Assembly: GCA_030141605.1 (NCBI GenBank)
Contig: JAQGDQ010001215.1
Span: 1-54,616, forward strand
Direction: 5' to 3'
DNA length: 54,616 nucleotides
DNA from: Tubiluchus corallicola
Taxonomy: Eukaryota; Priapulida; Priapulimorpha; Priapulimorphida; Tubiluchidae
The position numbers were made by a program, and so were the translations under genes. The notes below the pieces were generated by a model. That model was not told the DNA's origin and did no database searches. It saw only the letters and a program-made list of their open reading frames with translations. Every line of letters starts with the position of its first letter. The first letter of the stretch is position 1. Of the stretch, positions 41,355 to 54,505 are shown in pieces.

Positions 41355-42060
41355 AATTAACTTCAAATGGCTTTGCCAGATTTGTTCTGCTGCTTAAGAG
41401 ACAGGAGTTTAAGATTAGGGATATTTTTGCATTCAACTGCAAGGTCACGTTGTTGTGGAGGGACTGCAACTAGACTCTTTATGAAAACTAATCATCTAAG
41501 AGTAGACATTGGACCAGGAAGGTGAACTGTGATTTTGATATGGTCACCCATTCATTTACTATCGGGTCTCTAGCTTCGATTGCTAAACTAAGTCAGCCAT
41601 GTTTTGGCTATTATGATTTTAGTAACGACGACTAATCCGTGTGCTATCTAGTCTTTACTGTATAAAATTTTGATTCCTAAACAAAGTCAGCCATGTTTTA
41701 GCGTATGTGATTTTAGTAGTGGTCACTCATCTAATTACTTTCTAGTCTTAGCTCTGGTTAACTTCACTTCAATTGCCCAGATTACTAATTTCGCCCTAAA
41801 GCTAGTTCAGCAAAAAGCAAACACCAGGCGGCACAACCAGTCAGCTAAAACACTTGCTAGTCACAGCCCAAAAAGCTTATAAATGAAATGCTTTACAAAA
41901 ATAAAGATGGATTTTGCAAATATTAGACTAAAGTATTATTAAATAATTTGTGGGGGGGGGGGGGTGAATCAGGTTTTGAATTATTCGTAAGGTAATGGAC
42001 AAAATATGGGAAGTTACTTTTGAACGGGGATCTAAATGATCTGCATAAAAATTTGAAATC
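41355..42060. other. Unique DNA with faint ~105-bp repeats
   Basis: Words AAGTCAGCCATGTTTT and GATTTTAGTA recur at about 41590-41625 and 41685-41720. There is a G run at 41953-41964. No gene is supported. Confidence 0.5.
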
Positions 42061-42063
42061 ACT

Positions 42064-42236
42064 GTACAGCTCTTTCAACTGCATAACGTTCTGTAGCTCT
42101 TTCAACTGCATAGCTTTCTGTACAGTTCTTTAAACTGCATAACTTTCTGTACAGTTCTTTAAGCTGCATAACTTTCTGTAGTTCTTTAAACCGCAGAACT
42201 TTTTGTGCAGTTCTTTAAACTGCATAATATTATATG
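42064..42236. repeat. ~28-bp minisatellite, about six units
   Basis: Units of the form CTGTACAGTTCTTTAAACTG, CATAACTTT repeat with variable length. Confidence 0.85.
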
Positions 42237-42261
42237 CTTCCCTCAAGTACTAATTCCTCAG

Positions 42262-45200
42262 TATGTTAGTAGAAAGAAGCTGCCAGTCAATCTAGTACTA
42301 CCATTCAGATTTAGCTAGTCTTTCCAAGACATCTAGTACTAGCATTCAGATTTAGCTAGTCTTTCCAGGACATCTAGTCCTAGCATTCAGATTTAGCTAG
42401 TCTTTCCAGGACATCTAGTACTAGCATTCAGATTTAGCTAGTCTTTCCAGGACATCTAGTACTAGCATTCAGATTTAGCTAGTCTTTCCAGGACATCTAG
42501 TACTAGCATTCAGATTTAGCTAGTCTTTCCAGGACATCTAGTACTAGCATTCAGATTTAGCTAGTCTTTAGAGGACATCTAGTACTGGCATTCAGATTTA
42601 GCTAGTCTTTCCAGGACATCTAGTCCTAGCATTCAGATTTAGCTAGTCTTTCCAGGACATCTAGTACTAGCATTCAGATTTAACTAGTCTTTCCAGGACA
42701 TCTAGTCCTAGCATTCAGATTTAGCTGGTCTTTCCAGGACATCTAGTACTAGCATTCAGATTTAGCTAGTCTTTCCAGGACATCTAGTCCTAGCATTCAG
42801 ATTTAGCTAGTCTTTCCAGGACATCTAGTACTAGCATTCAGATTTAGGTAGTCTTTCCAGGACATCTAGTACTAGCATTCAGATTTAGCTAGTCTTTCCA
42901 GGACATCTAGTCCTAGCATTCAGATTTAGCTGGTCTTTCCAGGACATCTAGTACTAGCATTCAGATTTAGCTAGTCTTTCCAGGACATCTAGTACTAGCA
43001 TTCAGATTTAGCTAGTCTTTCCAGGACATCTAGTACTAGCATTCAGATTTAGCTAGTCTTTACAGGACATCTACTACTAGCATTCAGATTTAGCTAGTCT
43101 TTCCAGGACATCTAGTCCTAGCATTCAGATTTAGCTAGTCTTTCCAGGACATCTAGTACTAGCATTCAGATTTAGCTAGTCTTTCCAGGACATCTAGTCC
43201 TAGCATTCAGATTTAGCTAGTCTTTCCAGGACATCTAGTACTAGCATTCAGATTTAGCTAGTCTTTCCAGGACATCTAGTACTAGCATTCAGATTTAGCT
43301 GGTCTTTACAGGACATCTAGTACTAGCATTCAGATTTAGCTAGTCTTTCCAGGACATCTAGTACTAGCATTCAGATTTAGCTAGTCTTTAGAGGACATCT
43401 AGTACTGGCATTCAGATTTAGCTAGTCTTTCCAGGACATCTAGTCCTAGCATTCAGATTTAGCTAGTCTTTCCAGGACATCTAGTACTAGCATTCAGATT
43501 TAGCTAGTCTTTCCAGGACATCTAGTCCTAGCATTCAGATTTAGCTAGTCTTTCCAGGACATCTAGTACTAGCATTCAGATTTAGCTAGTCTTTCCAGGA
43601 CATCTAGTACTAGCATTCAGATTTAGCTAGTCTTTCCAGGACATCTAGTACTAGCATTCAGATTTAGCTAGTCTTTAGAGGACATCTAGTACTAGCATTC
43701 AGATTTAGCTAGTCTTTACAGGACATCTAGTACTAGCATTCAGATTTAGCTAGTCTTTCCAGGACATCTAGTACTAGCATTCAGATTTAGCTAGTCTTTC
43801 CAGGACATCTAGTACTAGCATTCAGATTTAGCTAGTCTTTCCAGGACATCTAGTACTAGCATTCAGATTTAGCTAGTCTTTCCAGGACATCTAGTACTAG
43901 CATTCAGATTTAGCTAGTCTTTCCAGGACATCTAGTACTAGCATTCAGATTTAGCTAGTCTTTCCAGGACATCTAGTACTAGCATTCAGATTTAGCTAGT
44001 CTTTCCAGGACATCTAGTACTAGCATTCAGATTTAGCTAGTCTTTAGAGGACATCTAGTACTGGCATTCAGATTTAGCTAGTCTTTCCAGGACATCTAGT
44101 ACTAGCATTCAGATTTAGCTAGTCTTTCCAGGACATCTAGTCCTAGCATTCAGATTTAGCTGGTCTTTCCAGGACATCTAGTACTAGCATTCAGATTTAG
44201 CTAGTCTTTCCAGGACATCTAGTACTAGCATTCAGATTTAGCTAGTCTTTCCAGGACATCTAGTACTAGCATTCAGATTTAGCTAGTCTTTACAGGACAT
44301 CTACTACTAGCATTCAGATTTAGCTAGTCTTTCCAGGACATCTAGTCCTAGCATTCAGATTTAGCTAGTCTTTCCAGGACATCTAGTACTAGCATTCAGA
44401 TTTAGCTAGTCTTTCCAGGACATCTAGTACTAGCATTCAGATTTAGCTAGTCTTTCCAGGACATCTAGTACTAGCATTCAGATTTAGCTAGTCTTTCCAG
44501 GACATCTAGTACTAGCATTCAGATTTAGCTAGTCTTTCCAGGACATCTAGTCCTAGCATTCAGATTTAGCTAGTCTTTCCAGGACATCTAGTACTAGCAT
44601 TCAGATTTATCTAGTCTTTCCAGGACATCTAGTCCTAGCATTCAGATTTAGCTAGTCTTTCCAGGACATCTAGTACTAGCATTCAGATTTAGCTAGTCTT
44701 TCCAGGACATCTAGTACTAGCATTTAGATTTAGCTAGTCTTTCCAGGACATCTAGTACTAGCATTCAGATTTAGCTAGTCTTTCCAGGACATCTAGTACT
44801 AGCATTCAGATTTAGCTAGTCTTTCCAGGACATCTAGTCCTAGCATTCAGATTTAGCTAGTCTTTCCAGGACATCTAGTACTAGCAGATTTAGCTAGTCT
44901 TTCCAGGACATCTAGTACTAGCACTCAGATTTAGCTAGTCTTTCCAGGACATCTAGTACTAGCATTCAGATTTAGCTAGTCTTTACAGGACATCTAGTAC
45001 TAGCATTCAGATTTAGCTAGTCTTTCCAGGACATCTAGTCCTAGCATTCAGATTTAGCTGGTCTTTACAGGACATCTAGTACTAGCATTCAGATTTAGCT
45101 AGTCTTTCCAGGACATCTAGTACTAGCATTCAGATTTAGCTAGTCTTTAGAGGACATCTAGTACTGGCATTGAGATTTAGCTAGTCTTTCCAGGACATCT

Positions 45201-45336
45201 AGTCCTAGCATTCAGATTTAGCTAGTCTTTCCAGGACATCTAGTACTAGCATTCAGATTTAGCTAGTCTTTCCAGGACATCTAGTACTAGCATTCAGATT
45301 TAGCTAGTCTTTACAGGACATCTAGTCCTAGCAAGC
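42262..45336. repeat. 41-bp satellite, about 75 units, with higher-order structure
   Basis: The unit is CATCTAGTACTAGCATTCAG then ATTTAGCTAGTCTTTCCAGGA. It contains the perfect palindrome CTAGTACTAG, often as CTAGTCCTAG. Rare marker variants recur at whole multiples of 41: TTTAGAGGACATCTAGTACTGG at about 42569, 43389 and 44045 (820 and 656 bases), and ACATCTACTACTAG at 43069 and 44299 (1230 bases). One unit near 44885 lacks four bases. No frame is open through it. Confidence 0.96.
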
Positions 45337-45339
45337 AAC

Positions 45340-45685
45340 AAACAAGTGGGATTTATTAGCAAAGCTCAGCTAATAGAAAGTAAACTGCAATTGACGGATA
45401 GAATGAAGTCAGAAAGATCGAGATAAAATGGATGGATAACGAAATAATTTGCCTCACTTGGCGTCATGTCTTTTATTTCAGTTTAGTTTTATTTCAGTTA
45501 TTTTCAGTTTGATTTTTTTTATATATTATGCACTTATTATTACTGTTTATGAATTGTACTAACACGTTATAACCATATCAATTTAATGTCATTCGTAACA
45601 AATAAATTTTTATTATAAGCAGTACTAACACTAATACACTGTAGCATAGCGCCTATAAAAAAATGTCTGACTAGATGACTAGATG
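45340..45685. other. Unique AT-rich DNA
   Basis: Nothing recognised. An AATAAA is near 45601. Confidence 0.5.
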
Positions 45686-45689
45686 ACCA

Positions 45690-45778
45690 ATTGGTCTTTC
45701 GCTGCCCTTTCTTCACATTTTTGTTACCAAATTAATTGTATTACAACTGTGCGTGTGTTAAAAGGTAAATAAAAGATT

Positions 45779-45809
<31 letters not shown>

Positions 45810-45810
45810 T
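45690..45810. mobile_element. Retroposon-like 3' tail ending in ATT repeats
   Basis: GGTCTTTCGCTGCCCTTTCT, then a short AT-rich stretch, then AAAGGTAAATAAAAG and ATT trinucleotides. The layout matches the unit repeated at 28373-28990 (TTCGCTATCCTTTCT to AAATAAA and AATTG). It is probably a solo 3' end of a related non-LTR element. Confidence 0.45.
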
Positions 45811-46298
45811 TTAAATTTATTGTGTTTACGCTGTTTGTTTTGTCATGCATAGAAAATATACATTGTCCATTTAGTACTGCATGATGGTAACATTCTACCG
45901 GTCAGTATATCCAACATTCCCAATGGATTTTAATAAATGGCACCTTTACAATATGTAGAACATGTACATGCATTATAATTCAAAATTGACATGGTATGTA
46001 CGCCTTGTTTTCTTCTTGCATTGTATGTATTTTTGACACTAATAAATATCTAAATATGTCCAATAGAATGTAGCAAATATCGATTTGAATGTTTTATTAT
46101 TTATTTGCTCTTAAAATTTTATACACGACAGCAGTTTATCCTGTAAAACATTTGTTCTGTTGTTTCTCTCTAATTCTTACTAGACATCAAAGTGCAAATG
46201 ATTGCAAATTTATGAAGTACAGTAACACCTTAGTACAGAAACAATGCTATTCTTAAGATAACATTAAATAACATTAAATCTTAAAGTACACAAGAAAA
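45811..46298. other. Unique AT-rich DNA
   Basis: No gene or repeat is recognised. Confidence 0.5.
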
Positions 46299-46299
46299 C

Positions 46300-46560
46300 C
46301 CTCCACTTTCATGAAATTTTAAAAATTTGTTTTGAAATTTTGTACGACTTGTATACCGCCTTTTTGTGTACAGTGCTTGCGTCGGCAGTAACGCTGTATA
46401 AAACCCGAAAAATTAAACTCCCGCAGTGACCGTTAGACGTAGCCATTTTGACGACAAGTCGCTTGAAACAAGTTTAGATAACACTGAGTGAAATTTTAAA
46501 AAATAATTAGAGCATTCGTAGTGCACATCTCACTAATAAGTAAAATTTTAAATTACTGAA
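46300..46560 (-). repeat. Dispersed repeat E, copy 2, with a 45-codon frame
   Basis: This is an inverted match to 21311-21575. On the minus strand the ATG at 46446 opens MATSNGHCGSLIFRVLYSVT, continues through ADASTVHKKAV and YKISKQIFKIS, and stops at 46311-46309. The upstream 100 bases also match, including TACGAATGCTCT and ATTATTTTTT. This is the copy with the longer open frame. Confidence 0.6.
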
Positions 46561-46599
46561 TCTTGTGGAAAAGATTAAAAATACATGAGGTGATAAATA

Positions 46600-46695
46600 A
46601 AGGTACTTATACTTTTACTTAATACTTATACTTAACTTATACTTAAGTATAAGTATTACTTATAACTTAAGTACTTTATACTTAAGTTACCAACT
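46600..46695. repeat. ACTTATACTTAAGTATAAGT palindromic tract
   Basis: Overlapping inverted words (ACTTATACTTAAGTATAAGT is self-complementary) repeat imperfectly across about 90 bases and could fold into long AT hairpins. Confidence 0.75.
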
Positions 46696-46699
46696 GAAA

Positions 46700-47505
46700 T
46701 ACTGCATTGACATGGATGTATTATTCTGCACCTCAAATCTTAGCACCTACAACACGTAGCTTTCGAAAAAGATAAACAAAAACCATTACAAATTGTGCGC
46801 ACAGCGTGCTTAAGTAAAGCAGCCATATAACTCCAGGCTTAGTGATTAAGCTGCAGTGTTTTTTGTATATCGAATGCCAACCACATGAACAGCGTAAACA
46901 TCAACAATTAAGATCTCGTGGGAAACGTATGTCTGACGGTCAAAGTTGCCTTCAAAAATAACTTTAACCTACAATTAAAAATACAATTATTCCGTTCGAC
47001 TACGCGCCACGATAAAATTCAGATTTCCGTATCCTGTCATATCGGCACAATGACAATGACAAGAATAGTTACAAATAAAAAAAATTCTGGAATTAAAAAA
47101 CAAGGAAAAAGAATGAAGCGGACGGAAACCGAAAATGAAAGTTTGGAACTACCACGACAGTTCTTCTTTCTTAAACTAAAAAAGGGATGAAAAGGAGAAA
47201 AAAAATCACAAGCAGTTCTACTAATTTAACTGGCTCGGCAGATCTAGTAGCTCCTTGTAATTTTTTTCTTTTTATCCTTTTCAGGTCACCCGAAGAAGTA
47301 CTACATGTGTTGTGAGAAACGTCTTTCCACTTCCTTGGTTTTTTGTTCTTTGTCTCATCATCTTCCACTTCACTTCACTGGCCAGTATTCTAGTTTCTGT
47401 CTGATTGCTTTACGTATTTACATGTTTCAAGCATCTGAGAGCCCAATCAAATGCAATAAAAACAAGACGCGTGAACTGGAAGACTTATGAAAATATTTCC
47501 GAAGG
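46700..47505. other. Unique DNA, no supported gene
   Basis: A 90-codon plus frame at 46918-47190 is Lys/Thr-rich with no motif, no good start context and no splice evidence. I leave it uncalled. Confidence 0.45.
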
Positions 47506-47507
47506 CA

Positions 47508-47602
47508 GTGATGATGTTGGTGATGACGATGATGATGATGGCGGCGGTGATGATGAAGATGGTGATGGCGGTGATGATGATGATGATGATGATGGTGATC
47601 TT
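47508..47602. repeat. GAT trinucleotide tract
   Basis: GATGAT with GGC and GAA interruptions over about 95 bases. Confidence 0.9.
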
Positions 47603-47684
47603 CATTTAAAGTCGGCTTTAAATTCAACAGTCCTGGCACGAGACATTTATCGCACACCATAAGTAACAAACTAAACCTACATAA

Positions 47685-47850
47685 GAGAGATTATTATTAC
47701 CCCCCCCCGCATTTACCCTAAATTCAGCGCACCAGGCAGGGCAACAGCGGGTACTATTATTAAAGTTTTTTGTATGAACCGTCCCGTGGTATCGAACTCA
47801 CGACCTCCTAGACGGAAAGCAAACGTTTTGTTACATGTTAAGCATGTTTT
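47685..47850 (-). mobile_element. tRNA-derived SINE-like remnant
   Basis: On the minus strand, GTTTGCTTTCCGTCTAGGAG then GTCGTGAGTTCGATACCACG resembles the anticodon arm, variable loop and T arm of a tRNA (B-box-like AGTTCGATACC; T stem CGTG/CACG). It is followed by GTGCGCTGAATTTAGGG, a G run and a TAATAATAAT tail. A tRNA-like head, unrelated body and simple tail are the layout of a SINE. The 5' half with the A box is not clear, so it may be truncated. Confidence 0.5.
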
Positions 47851-48449
47851 AGTTGCTTCCAACTATAGTTCACTAGCAGAATTGGGCATGCGCACATAGA
47901 GAGTTGGAAGTCATTCTATAAATGAAATAGGCATAATTAGAAATACCCTTATGAAAAGTTTTTAAAACTGAATGTTTGCTTTTAAATATTTTTATTGGAT
48001 TTTACAACAGATTTGCGCCTACAGCGTTTTTTCTTACATTCATATGCCAAGCAGTTGCGGATGTGTGTTTTCTTATCACTGCACGAATTTACATTGACTT
48101 GTGAATAATCTAGGCATTACTAATAACCAAATGTGCTAGGCAGATTACATAACTGACTCAAAGAAGAACAGAAACAGCCAACTTACAGTGGATTCATCGT
48201 TTGTAAAATAATGTTGCCAAGAAGTTGCATTAATTGATTTGCTGTATGATAATGTGTATTGTGTAACCCACCTATCCTGCGACCATTTGATACAACCCTG
48301 AAAATTTTTAATATTTTATTAGCTTGTCAATGCGTTAGTCGATACTTTTCCACGCTTTTACTTGAAATAGTACTGCCATTTAAATAGAACAGCAATAGAA
48401 ACTTAGAACTAAACACAACCATTTTCAGACTGCATTCACGAGTCTTTAA
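47851..48449. other. Unique AT-rich DNA before the large satellite
   Basis: No gene is seen. Confidence 0.5.
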
Positions 48450-51400
48450 ACTTTAAATTGTTTAAAGGAACAGTCCCGCTTTTAATAATAATGAAATTAT
48501 AATTTCAATTGTTTAAAGGAACAGTCCCGCTTTTAATAATAATAAAATTATAATTTCAATTGTTTAAAGGAACAGTCCCGCTTTTAATAATAATAAAATT
48601 ATAATCTCAGTTGTTTAAAGGAACAGTCCCGCTTTTAATAATAATAAAATTATAATCTCAGTTGTTTAAAGGAACAGTCCCGCTTTTAATAATAATAAAA
48701 TTATAATCTCAGTTGTTTAAAGGAACAGTCCCGCTTTTAATAATAATGAAATTATAATTTCAATTGTTTAAAGGAACAGTCCCGCTTTTAATAATAATAA
48801 AATTATAATTTCAGTTGTTTAAAGGAACAGTCCCGCTTTTAATAATAATAAAATTATAATCTCAATTGTTTAAAGGAACAGTCCCGCTTTTAATAATAAT
48901 AAAATTATAATCTCAGTTGTTTAAAGGAACAGTCCCGCTTTTAATAATAATAAAATTATAATCTCAATTGTTTAAAGGAACAGTCCCGCTTTTAATAATA
49001 ATAAAATTATAATCTCAATTGTTTAAAGGAACAGTCCCGCTTTTAATAATAATAAAATTATAATCTCAATTGTTTAAAGGAACAGTCCCGCTTTTAATAA
49101 TAATAAAATTATAATCTCAGTTGTTTAAAGGAACAGTCCCGCTTTTAATAATAATAAAATTATAATTTCAATTGTTTAAAGGAACAGTCCCGCTTTTAAT
49201 AATAATAAAATTATAATCTCAATTGTTTAAAGGAACAGTCCCGCTTTTAATAATAATAAAATTATAATTTCAATTGTTTAAAGGAACAGTCCCGCTTTTA
49301 ATAATAATAAAATTATAATTTCAGTTGTTTAAAGGAACAGTCCCGCTTTTAATAATAATAAAATTATAATCTCAATTGTTTAAAGGAACAGTCCCGCTTT
49401 TAATAATAATAAAATTATAATTTCAGTTGTTTAAAGGAACAGTCCCGCTTTTAATAATAATAAAATTATAATTTCAATTGTTTAAAGGAACAGTCCCGCT
49501 TTTAATAATAATAAAATTATAATTTCAATTGTTTAAAGGAACAGTCCCGCTTTTAATAATAATAAAATTATAATTTCAATTGTTTAAAGGAACAGTCCCG
49601 CTTTTAATAATAATAAAATTATAATTTCAATTGTTTAAAGGAACAGTCCCGCTTTTAATAATAATAAAATTATAATTTCAGTTGTTTAAAGGAACAGTCC
49701 CGCTTTTAATAATAATAAAATTATAATTTCAATTGTTTAAAGGAACAGTCCCGCTTTTAATAATAATAAAATTATAATTTCAGTTGTTTAAAGGAACAGT
49801 CCCGCTTTTAATAATAATGAAATTATAATCTCAATTGTTTAAAGGAACAGTCCCGCTTTTAATAATAATAAAATTATAATTTCAGTTGTTTAAAGGAACA
49901 GTCCCGCTTTTAATAATAATAAAATTATAATCTCAATTGTTTAAAGGAACAGTCCCGCTTTTAATAATAATAAAATTATAATTTCAGTTGTTTAAAGGAA
50001 CAGTCCCGCTTTTAATAATAATAAAATTATAATTTCAATTGTTTAAAGGAACAGTCCCGCTTTTAATAATAATAAAATTATAATTTCAATTGTTTAAAGG
50101 AACAGTCCCGCTTTTAATAATAAAATTATAATCTCAATTGTTTAAAGGAACAGTCCCTTTTAATAATAATAAAATTATAATCTCAATTGTTTAAAGGAAC
50201 AGTCCCGCTTTTAATAATAATAAAATTATAATTTCAATTGTTTAAAGGAACAGTCCCGCTTTTAATAATAAAATTATAATCTCAATTGTTTAAAGGAACA
50301 GTCCGCTTTTAATAATAATAAAATTATAATTTCAATTGTTTAAAGGAACAGTCTTTAAAATTATAATTTCAATTGTTTAAAGGAACAGTCCCGCTTTTAA
50401 TAATAATAAAATTATAATTTCAATTGTTTAAAGGAACAGTCCCGCTTTTAATAATAATAAAATTATAATTTCAGTTGTTTAAAGGATCCCGTTTTAATAA
50501 TAATAAAATTATAATCTCAGTTGTTTAAAGGAACAGTCCCGCTTTTAATAATAATAAAATTATAATCTCAATTGTTTAAAGGAACAGTCCCGCTTTTAAT
50601 AATAATAAAATTATAATTTCAATTGTTTAAAGGAACAGTCCCGCTTTTAATAATAATAAAATTATAATCTCAGTTGTTTAAAGGAACAGTCCCGCTTTTA
50701 ATAATAATAAAATTATAATTTCAATTGTTTAAAGGAACAGTCCCGCTTTTAATAATAATAAAATTATAATTTCAGTTGTTTAAAGGAACAGTCCCGCTTT
50801 TAATAATAATGAAATTATAATCTCAATTGTTTAAAGGAACAGTCCCGCTTTTAATAATAATAAAATTATAATCTCAATTGTTTAAAGGAACAGTCCCGCT
50901 TTTAATAATAATAAAATTATAATCTCAATTGTTTAAAGGAACAGTCCCGCTTTTAATAATAATGAAATTATAATCTCAATTGTTTAAAGGAACAGTCCCG
51001 CTTTTAATAATAATAAAATTATAATCTCAGTTGTTTAAAGGAACAGTCCCGCTTTTAATAATAATAAAATTATAATCTCAATTGTTTAAAGGAACAGTCC
51101 CGCTTTTAATAATAATAAAATTATAATTTCAGTTGTTTAAAGGAACAGTCCCGCTTTTAATAATAATAAAATTATAATCTCAGTTGTTTAAAGGAACAGT
51201 CCCGCTTTTAATAATAATAAAATTATAATCTCAGTTGTTTAAAGGAACAGTCCCGCTTTTAATAATAATAAAATTATAATCTCAATTGTTTAAAGGAACA
51301 GTCCCGCTTTTAATAATAATAAAATTATAATTTCAATTGTTTAAAGGAACAGTCCCGCTTTTAATAATAATAAAATTATAATCTCAGTTGTTTAAAGGAA

Positions 51401-54400
51401 CAGTCCCGCTTTTAATAATAATAAAATTATAATTTCAGTTGTTTAAAGGAACAGTCCCGCTTTTAATAATAATAAAATTATAATCTCAATTGTTTAAAGG
51501 AACAGTCCCGCTTTTAATAATAATAAAATTATAATCTCAATTGTTTAAAGGAACAGTCCCGCTTTTAATAATAATAAAATTATAATCTCAGTTGTTTAAA
51601 GGAACAGTCCCGCTTTTAATAATAATAAAATTATAATCTCAGTTGTTTAAAGGAACAGTCCCGCTTTTAATAATAATAAAATTATAATCTCAATTGTTTA
51701 AAGGAACAGTCCCGCTTTTAATAATAATAAAATTATAATCATTGTTTAAGGAACAGTCCCTTTTAATATTAAAATTATAATTTCAGTTGTTTAAAGGAAC
51801 AGTCCCGCTTTTAATAATAATAAAATTATAATTTCAATTGTTTAAAGGAACAGTCCCGCTTTTAATAATAATAAAATTATAATCTCAATTGTTTAAAGGA
51901 ACAGTCCCGCTTTTAATAATAATAAAATTATAATCTCAGTTGTTTAAAGGAACAGTCCCGCTTTTAATAATAATAAAATTATAATCTCAATTGTTTAAAG
52001 GAACAGTCCCGCTTTTAATAATAATGAAATTATAATCTCAATTGTTTAAAGGAACAGTCCCGCTTTTAATAATAATAAAATTATAATTTCAGTTGTTTAA
52101 AGGAACAGTCCCGCTTTTAATAATAATAAAATTATAATCTCAGTTGTTTAAAGGAACAGTCCCGCTTTTAATAATAATAAAATTATAATTTCAGTTGTTT
52201 AAAGGAACAGTCCCGCTTTTAATAATAATAAAATTATAATTTCAATTGTTTAAAGGAACAGTCCCGCTTTTAATAATAATAAAATTATAATTTCAGTTGT
52301 TTAAAGGAACAGTCCCGCTTTTAATAATAATAAAATTATAATCTCAATTGTTTAAAGGAACAGTCCCGCTTTTAATAATAATAAAATTATAATCTCAGTT
52401 GTTTAAAGGAACAGTCCCGCTTTTAATAATAATAAAATTATAATCTCAATTGTTTAAAGGAACAGTCCCGCTTTTAATAATAATAAGATTATAATCTCAG
52501 TTGTTTAAAGGAACAGTCCCGCTTTTAATAATAATAAAATTATAATCTCAGTTGTTTAAAGGAACAGTCCCGCTTTTAATAATAATAAAATTATGATTTC
52601 AATTGTTTAAAGGAACAGTCCCGCTTTTAATAATAATAAAATTATAATCTCAATTGTTTAAAGGAACAGTCCCGCTTTTAATAATAATAAAATTATAATT
52701 TCAGTTGTTTAAAGGAACAGTCCCGCTTTTTAGTCCCGCTTTTAATAATAATAAAATTATAATCTCAGTTGTTTAAAGGAACAGTCCCGCTTTTAATAAT
52801 AATAAAATTATAATCTCAGTTGTTTAAAGGAACAGTCCCGCTTTTAATAATAATAAAATTATAATTTCAGTTGTTTAAAGGAACAGTCCCGCTTTTAATA
52901 ATAATAAAATTATAATCTCAGTTGTTTAAAGGAACAGTCCCGCTTTTAATAATAATAAAATTATAATCTCAATTGTTTAAAGGAACAGTCCCGCTTTTAA
53001 TAATAATAAAATTATAATTTCAGTTGTTTAAAGGAACAGTCCCGCTTTTAATAATAATAAAATTATAATTTCAGTTGTTTAAAGGAACAGTCCCGCTTTT
53101 AATAATAATAAAATTATAATTTCAATTGTTTAAAGGAACAGTCCCGCTTTTAATAATAATAAAATTATAATTTCAGTTGTTTAAAGGAACAGTCCCGCTT
53201 TTAATAATAATAAAATTATAATTTCAATTGTTTAAAGGAACAGTCCCGCTTTTAATAATAATAAGATTATAATCTCAGTTGTTTAAAGGAACAGTCCCGC
53301 TTTTAATAATAATAAAATTATAATCTCAGTTGTTTAAAGGAACAGTCCCGCTTTTAATAATAATGAAATTATAATCTCAGTTGTTTAAAGGAACAGTCCC
53401 GCTTTTAATAATAATAAAATTATAATCTCAGTTGTTTAAAGGAACAGTCCCGCTTTTAATAATAATAAAATTATAATTTCAGTTGTTTAAAGGAACAGTC
53501 CCGCTTTTAATAATAATAAAATTATAATTTCAGTTGTTTAAAGGAACAGTCCCGCTTTTAATAATAATAAAATTATAATTTCAGTTGTTTAAAGGAACAG
53601 TCCCGCTTTTAATAATAATAAAATTATAATTTCAATTGTTTAAAGGAACAGTCCCGCTTTTAATAATAATAAAATTATAATTTCAATTGTTTAAAGGAAC
53701 AGTCCCGCTTTTAATAATAATAAAATTATAATCTCAGTTGTTTAAAGGAACAGTCCCGCTTTTAATAATAATAAGATTATAATCTCAGTTGTTTAAAGGA
53801 ACAGTCCCGCTTTTAATAATAATAAAATTATAATCTCAATTGTTTAAAGGAACAGTCCCGCTTTTAATAATAATAAAATTATAATCTCAGTTGTTTAAAG
53901 GAACAGTCCCGCTTTTAATAATAATAAAATTATAATTTCAGTTGTTTAAAGGAACAGTCCCGCTTTTAATAATAATAAAATTATAATCTCAGTTGTTTAA
54001 AGGAACAGTCCCGCTTTTAATAATAATAAAATTATAATTTCAGTTGTTTAAAGGAACAGTCCCGCTTTTAATAATAATAAAATTATAATCCAGTTGTTTA
54101 AAGGAACAGTCCCGCTTTTAATAATAATAATTATAATTTCAGTTGTTTAAAGGAACAGTCCCGCTTAATAATAATAATTATAATCTAGTTGTTTAAAGGA
54201 ACAGTCCCGCTTTTAATAATAATAAAATTATAATCTCAGTTGTTTAAGGAACAGTCCCGCTTTTAATAATAATGTATAATTTCAGTTGTTTAAAGGAACA
54301 GTCCCGCTTTTAATAATAATGAAAATTATAATTTCAGTTGTTTAAAGGAACAGTCCCGCTTTTAATAATAATAAAATTATAATTTCAGTTGTTTAAAGGA

Positions 54401-54505
54401 ACAGTCCCGCTTTTAATAATAATAAATTATAATTTCAGTTGTTTAAAGGAACAGTCCCGCTTTTAATAATAATAAAATTATAATTTCAGTTGTTTAAAGG
54501 AACAA
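48450..54505. repeat. 51-bp satellite, about 118 units
   Basis: The unit is TTGTTTAAAGGAACAGTCCC then GCTTTTAATAATAATAAAAT and TATAATCTCAG. Nearly all variation is at three sites: TCTCA/TTTCA, CAATTG/CAGTTG and AATAA/AATGA. All six frames contain stops, so it is non-coding. Indel-bearing units cluster at about 50118-50500, 51733-51782, 52720-52742 and 54085-54300. The whole array is over 11 percent of the window. Confidence 0.97.

Noticed and set aside
42262-45336. CRISPR-like array
   Set aside because: The units are contiguous 41-mers with no unique spacers, in a eukaryotic genome without cas genes. It is satellite DNA.
46918-47190. A 90-codon Lys/Thr-rich plus-strand protein
   Set aside because: No family motif, no good start context, no splice sites, and AT-rich codon use like the surroundings.
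47685-47850. A functional tRNA gene
   Set aside because: Only the 3' half is tRNA-like; no acceptor stem or A box could be paired, and a long non-tRNA body follows. SINE-like is a better description.
48450-54505. Array of NF-kB or steroid-receptor sites based on GGAACAGTCCC
   Set aside because: The word is one base off a kB site in spacing and holds only one receptor half-site. The match is too loose to claim.
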